A stretch of DNA of 64,000 nucleotides from the NCBI GenBank assembly GCA_900542195.1, contig UQNA01000001.1:1-64000 (forward strand), given 5' to 3'. The notes below the pieces were generated by a model. It did not search any database. It was not told the origin of the DNA and was given only the letters and a program-made list of their open reading frames with translations. The position numbers and the translations under genes were made by a program. Source of the DNA: an uncultured Sutterella sp. GTDB lineage: Bacteria > Pseudomonadota > Gammaproteobacteria > Burkholderiales > Burkholderiaceae_F. This document shows positions 62,228-64,000 of this stretch, one piece after another. Within the stretch, counting starts at the first letter, position 1; every line of letters starts with the position of its first letter.

Positions 62228-63190
62228 ATGCCGAAAGTAATTCACAATCTTCCTATTACTGGCATTGCCAGCTTTGCTAAATATCCCATCTGTACCGATC
62301 TTGACCAAATCGACGACGCCGACATGGTTGTCATGGGAATTCCTTACGACATGGGTGCTCCTTACCTGAGCGGTGCTAAGTTCGGGCCAAGAAGAATCCG
62401 TGAAGTATCTTGTCATTACGGCCGTGGTCCCGCAGGTTTCTGGGATCCGGAAAGAATGGAGCAATATTTAGAAGCACCGGTCAAAGTAGTTGATGCCGGA
62501 GACGTTGATATGGATCCGATGGATTTCCACAAGAGCTTTGAAAACGTCACAGAAGCTGTCAGGAAGATCGTTTCTAAAGGTGCAATTCCTGTCATGATGG
62601 GCGGAGACCACTCTGTTACCATCCCTCAAGCCATGGCAATGGACATGTACGATGACATTTGCATCGTGCAATTTGATGCGCACTTGGACTTCGGAAAAAG
62701 AACTTGGACGAACGGAAGTCCAATGAGAATGATTTCCGAGATGCCACATTTCACAAAGATGTGCCAAATCGGCATGAGAGGTCTAGGCAGCAATACCCGT
62801 GAAGACTTTCAAGCCGCTTATGCCTATGGTTCTGTTGTTATTCCTTCTCGTAAAGCATTAGAACTCGGAGCACAGGAAGTCATCAAGATGATTCCGGAAG
62901 CCAAGAATTATTTTGTGACCATTGACATTGACGGATACGACATGAGCACCGCCCCTGGTGTTGGCTCTCCTTCTCCAGGAGGCTTGAACTACAACTTTGT
63001 CACCGATGTTCTTGAAGGCATCGCCAAGAAAGGCAACGTTATCGGCTTTGACTTAGTTGAAGTTGCTCCTCAATATGATCCGACAGGCATCACTCCAAGA
63101 CTGGGAGCTATGACCATGTTGGCTTTCATGGGCTTCATCATGAAAGAAAGAGAAAAGAAAGGCTTACTGAAAAACAAAAAAGCTGAATAA
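62228..63190 (+). CDS. Ureohydrolase (agmatinase/arginase superfamily)
   Basis: 320 residues. Manganese-site motifs are MGGDHSVT, QFDAHLDFG and TIDIDGYDMSTAPG, keeping the His and Asp ligands of the arginase fold. FDLVEVAPQYDPTGIT near the C-terminus is typical of agmatinase-like enzymes. It hydrolyses a guanidino or formimino compound (agmatine, guanidinobutyrate, formiminoglutamate or similar), and the motifs do not separate these. A divergent LysR suggests substrate induction. It ends at a terminator. Confidence 0.88.
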   Translation: MPKVIHNLPITGIASFAKYPICTDLDQIDDADMVVMGIPYDMGAPYLSGAKFGPRRIREVSCHYGRGPAGFWDPERMEQYLEAPVKVVDAGDVDMDPMDFHKSFENVTEAVRKIVSKGAIPVMMGGDHSVTIPQAMAMDMYDDICIVQFDAHLDFGKRTWTNGSPMRMISEMPHFTKMCQIGMRGLGSNTREDFQAAYAYGSVVIPSRKALELGAQEVIKMIPEAKNYFVTIDIDGYDMSTAPGVGSPSPGGLNYNFVTDVLEGIAKKGNVIGFDLVEVAPQYDPTGITPRLGAMTMLAFMGFIMKEREKKGLLKNKKAE

Positions 63191-63212
63191 CTTTTCTTCT
63201 TAACAAGAGCAC

Positions 63213-63240
63213 AGAGCGGTTGAAAGCCGCTCTTTTCTTT
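63213..63240 (+). terminator. Intrinsic terminator of the ureohydrolase
   Basis: AGAGCGG (63213-63219) pairs with CCGCTCT (63227-63233), followed by TTTCTTTTTT. Confidence 0.8.
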
Positions 63241-63340
63241 TTTAGGAGTTCTCCTAGGAAAAGTCTTCTCTAGACAAAGAGAACCATTCCATTATCATGG
63301 AAAGAACAACTAGAAAAAACGATAATCCTAAGGAACAAGC

Positions 63341-63772
63341 ATGAACTTAACTTATCTTTGGCTCATCTGTGCCATATCCTTGGCATGCGCTGATTTGCTT
63401 CTCGGAACGGCTTATCTTCTTATCCTCGGCATCGCAGCCGCTCTGGCTTTTCTGGTTTCTCTTTTTACAGACTCTTTCACAGCTCAAGCTTGGGGATTTG
63501 TTCTATTTTCAGTCATCGGTGTACTTTTCTACAGCCTCCGGAGGAAGAGCTCATTAAAGCAGACAATCAATTCCGAAAAGCTTCAGAATATTAATGAAGG
63601 ACAGCTTGTAGAAGTCCATTATTGGGATAAGTACGGCAGAACTAAAGTCTTTTACCGAGGGTCTCACTGGGAAGCCGTCCCTCTCAAAGGGAACCTTCCA
63701 ACTCCGGGCGTATGGGAAATAATCGGCATGACCGGAAACACACTAATCATCAAATTTATCAATAACAAATAA
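63341..63772 (+). CDS. NfeD-family membrane protein
   Basis: 143 residues. Two or three N-terminal hydrophobic helices (about 5-65) are followed by a small OB-fold domain (from NINEGQLVEVHYWDKYGRTKV, about 85-143), the short NfeD form. NfeD proteins partner with SPFH/stomatin proteins in membrane quality control, and such a gene follows by 11 nt. Confidence 0.87.
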   Translation: MNLTYLWLICAISLACADLLLGTAYLLILGIAAALAFLVSLFTDSFTAQAWGFVLFSVIGVLFYSLRRKSSLKQTINSEKLQNINEGQLVEVHYWDKYGRTKVFYRGSHWEAVPLKGNLPTPGVWEIIGMTGNTLIIKFINNK

Positions 63773-63783
63773 GGAGAACTTGA

Positions 63784-64000
63784 ATGGAAGCAGAAAATGT
63801 TGTGTTATTGGAGTGGGGGGCTCTCATTCCGGTTTTAATTATCTTTGCCGTCATTTTTATCTACAAATCCGTGAAGGTAGTTCCCCAACAAGATGCTTGG
63901 GTCGTAGAACGCTTTGGAAAATTTAATGCCGTTTTGCAACCGGGTCTGAATTTCATCATCCCTTTAATTGACAAAATCGCTTACCGTCACTCCCTTAAAG
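63784..64000 (+). CDS. SPFH/stomatin-like protein (paraslipin/QmcA type), 5' part
   Basis: The first 72 codons are visible before the window ends. A single N-terminal membrane helix (about 13-27) is followed by VKVVPQQDAWVVERFGKFN and LQPGLNFIIPLIDKIAYRHSLK, diagnostic of the SPFH (band 7) domain. AAGGAG precedes the ATG. It forms the usual pair with nfeD. Confidence 0.92.
   Translation, partial: MEAENVVLLEWGALIPVLIIFAVIFIYKSVKVVPQQDAWVVERFGKFNAVLQPGLNFIIPLIDKIAYRHSLK

Noticed and set aside
1..64000. tRNA, rRNA or CRISPR arrays
   Set aside because: No cloverleaf with a GGTTCGAATCC-type arm, no rRNA segment and no regularly spaced repeat array was seen. A tRNAscan or CRISPR search would be decisive.

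Overview
The window looks like the chromosome of an anaerobic, asaccharolytic betaproteobacterium of the Burkholderiales, most likely a gut member of the Sutterellaceae (Sutterella/Parasutterella/Turicimonas type). This is inferred from the rpoH-ftsX-ftsE block, the very large DUF3683 FAD/Fe-S dehydrogenase typical of betaproteobacteria, a Gram-negative porin, and a gene set built around amino acids, dicarboxylates and periplasmic multiheme-cytochrome/flavin redox enzymes. There is no sugar catabolism. No rRNA, tRNA or CRISPR array was found.

Layout. 1-0.23 kb: 3' end of an IS200/IS605 transposase with its terminal hairpin. 0.4-9.7 kb: uptake block with a BMP-type nucleoside ABC transporter, a PhoB-type promoter driving pstS-pstC-pstA (no pstB beside it) and an AzgA-like purine permease. 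9.7-16.3 kb: housekeeping block trmL, rpoH, ftsX, ftsE, ppx and ftsY on the minus strand, with rsmD-coaD diverging. 16.4-23.3 kb: accessory block with two paralogous Crp/Fnr-like regulators, a small coupled ORF, an AAA/PD-(D/E)XK protein, an unknown protein, a porin and a Tat-exported DUF169 protein. 23.6-29.8 kb: two flavin reductase loci, a Tat flavoprotein with a separate tetraheme cytochrome and a Sec-exported FMN+FAD reductase with a divergent LysR gene. 29.9-36.3 kb: HIT protein, DUF3683 dehydrogenase, ilvA and a small protein. 36.3-36.9 kb: a RelB/DinJ antitoxin with a decayed YafQ toxin. 37-39.9 kb: M20 peptidase and NhaC-type antiporter behind a lysine riboswitch. 40-43 kb: ccmI-ccmF-ccmH. 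43.2-47.6 kb: argininosuccinate-lyase-like protein, cyclodeaminase, formiminotransferase and iron alcohol dehydrogenase. 47.8-62.1 kb: MdaB-like reductase, a fused tetraheme flavocytochrome, two aspartases, a Tat-exported alpha-hydroxy-acid dehydrogenase with a triheme cytochrome, and a run of LysR/ModE-like regulators. 62.2-64 kb: ureohydrolase, NfeD and the start of a stomatin-like protein.

How the genes fit together (inference). Aspartases make fumarate from aspartate. Periplasmic flavin reductases fed by c-type cytochromes would use fumarate or related unsaturated acids as electron acceptors. The exported FMN hydroxy-acid dehydrogenase may donate or accept electrons through its triheme partner. 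The ccm genes serve these cytochromes. Most redox or amino-acid enzymes in the last 15 kb sit next to their own one-component regulator, with palindromes or repeats between them that look like operators.

Most notable observations: a lysine riboswitch before an NhaC/M20 pair; an FtsE that lacks the Q-loop Gln, catalytic Glu and H-loop His; a CcmH with CXXS instead of CXXC and no ccmG between ccmF and ccmH; the exported hydroxy-acid dehydrogenase/triheme pair; several flavin reductases with differing active-site motifs; and two fresh-looking decay events (yafQ toxin, LysR frameshift).
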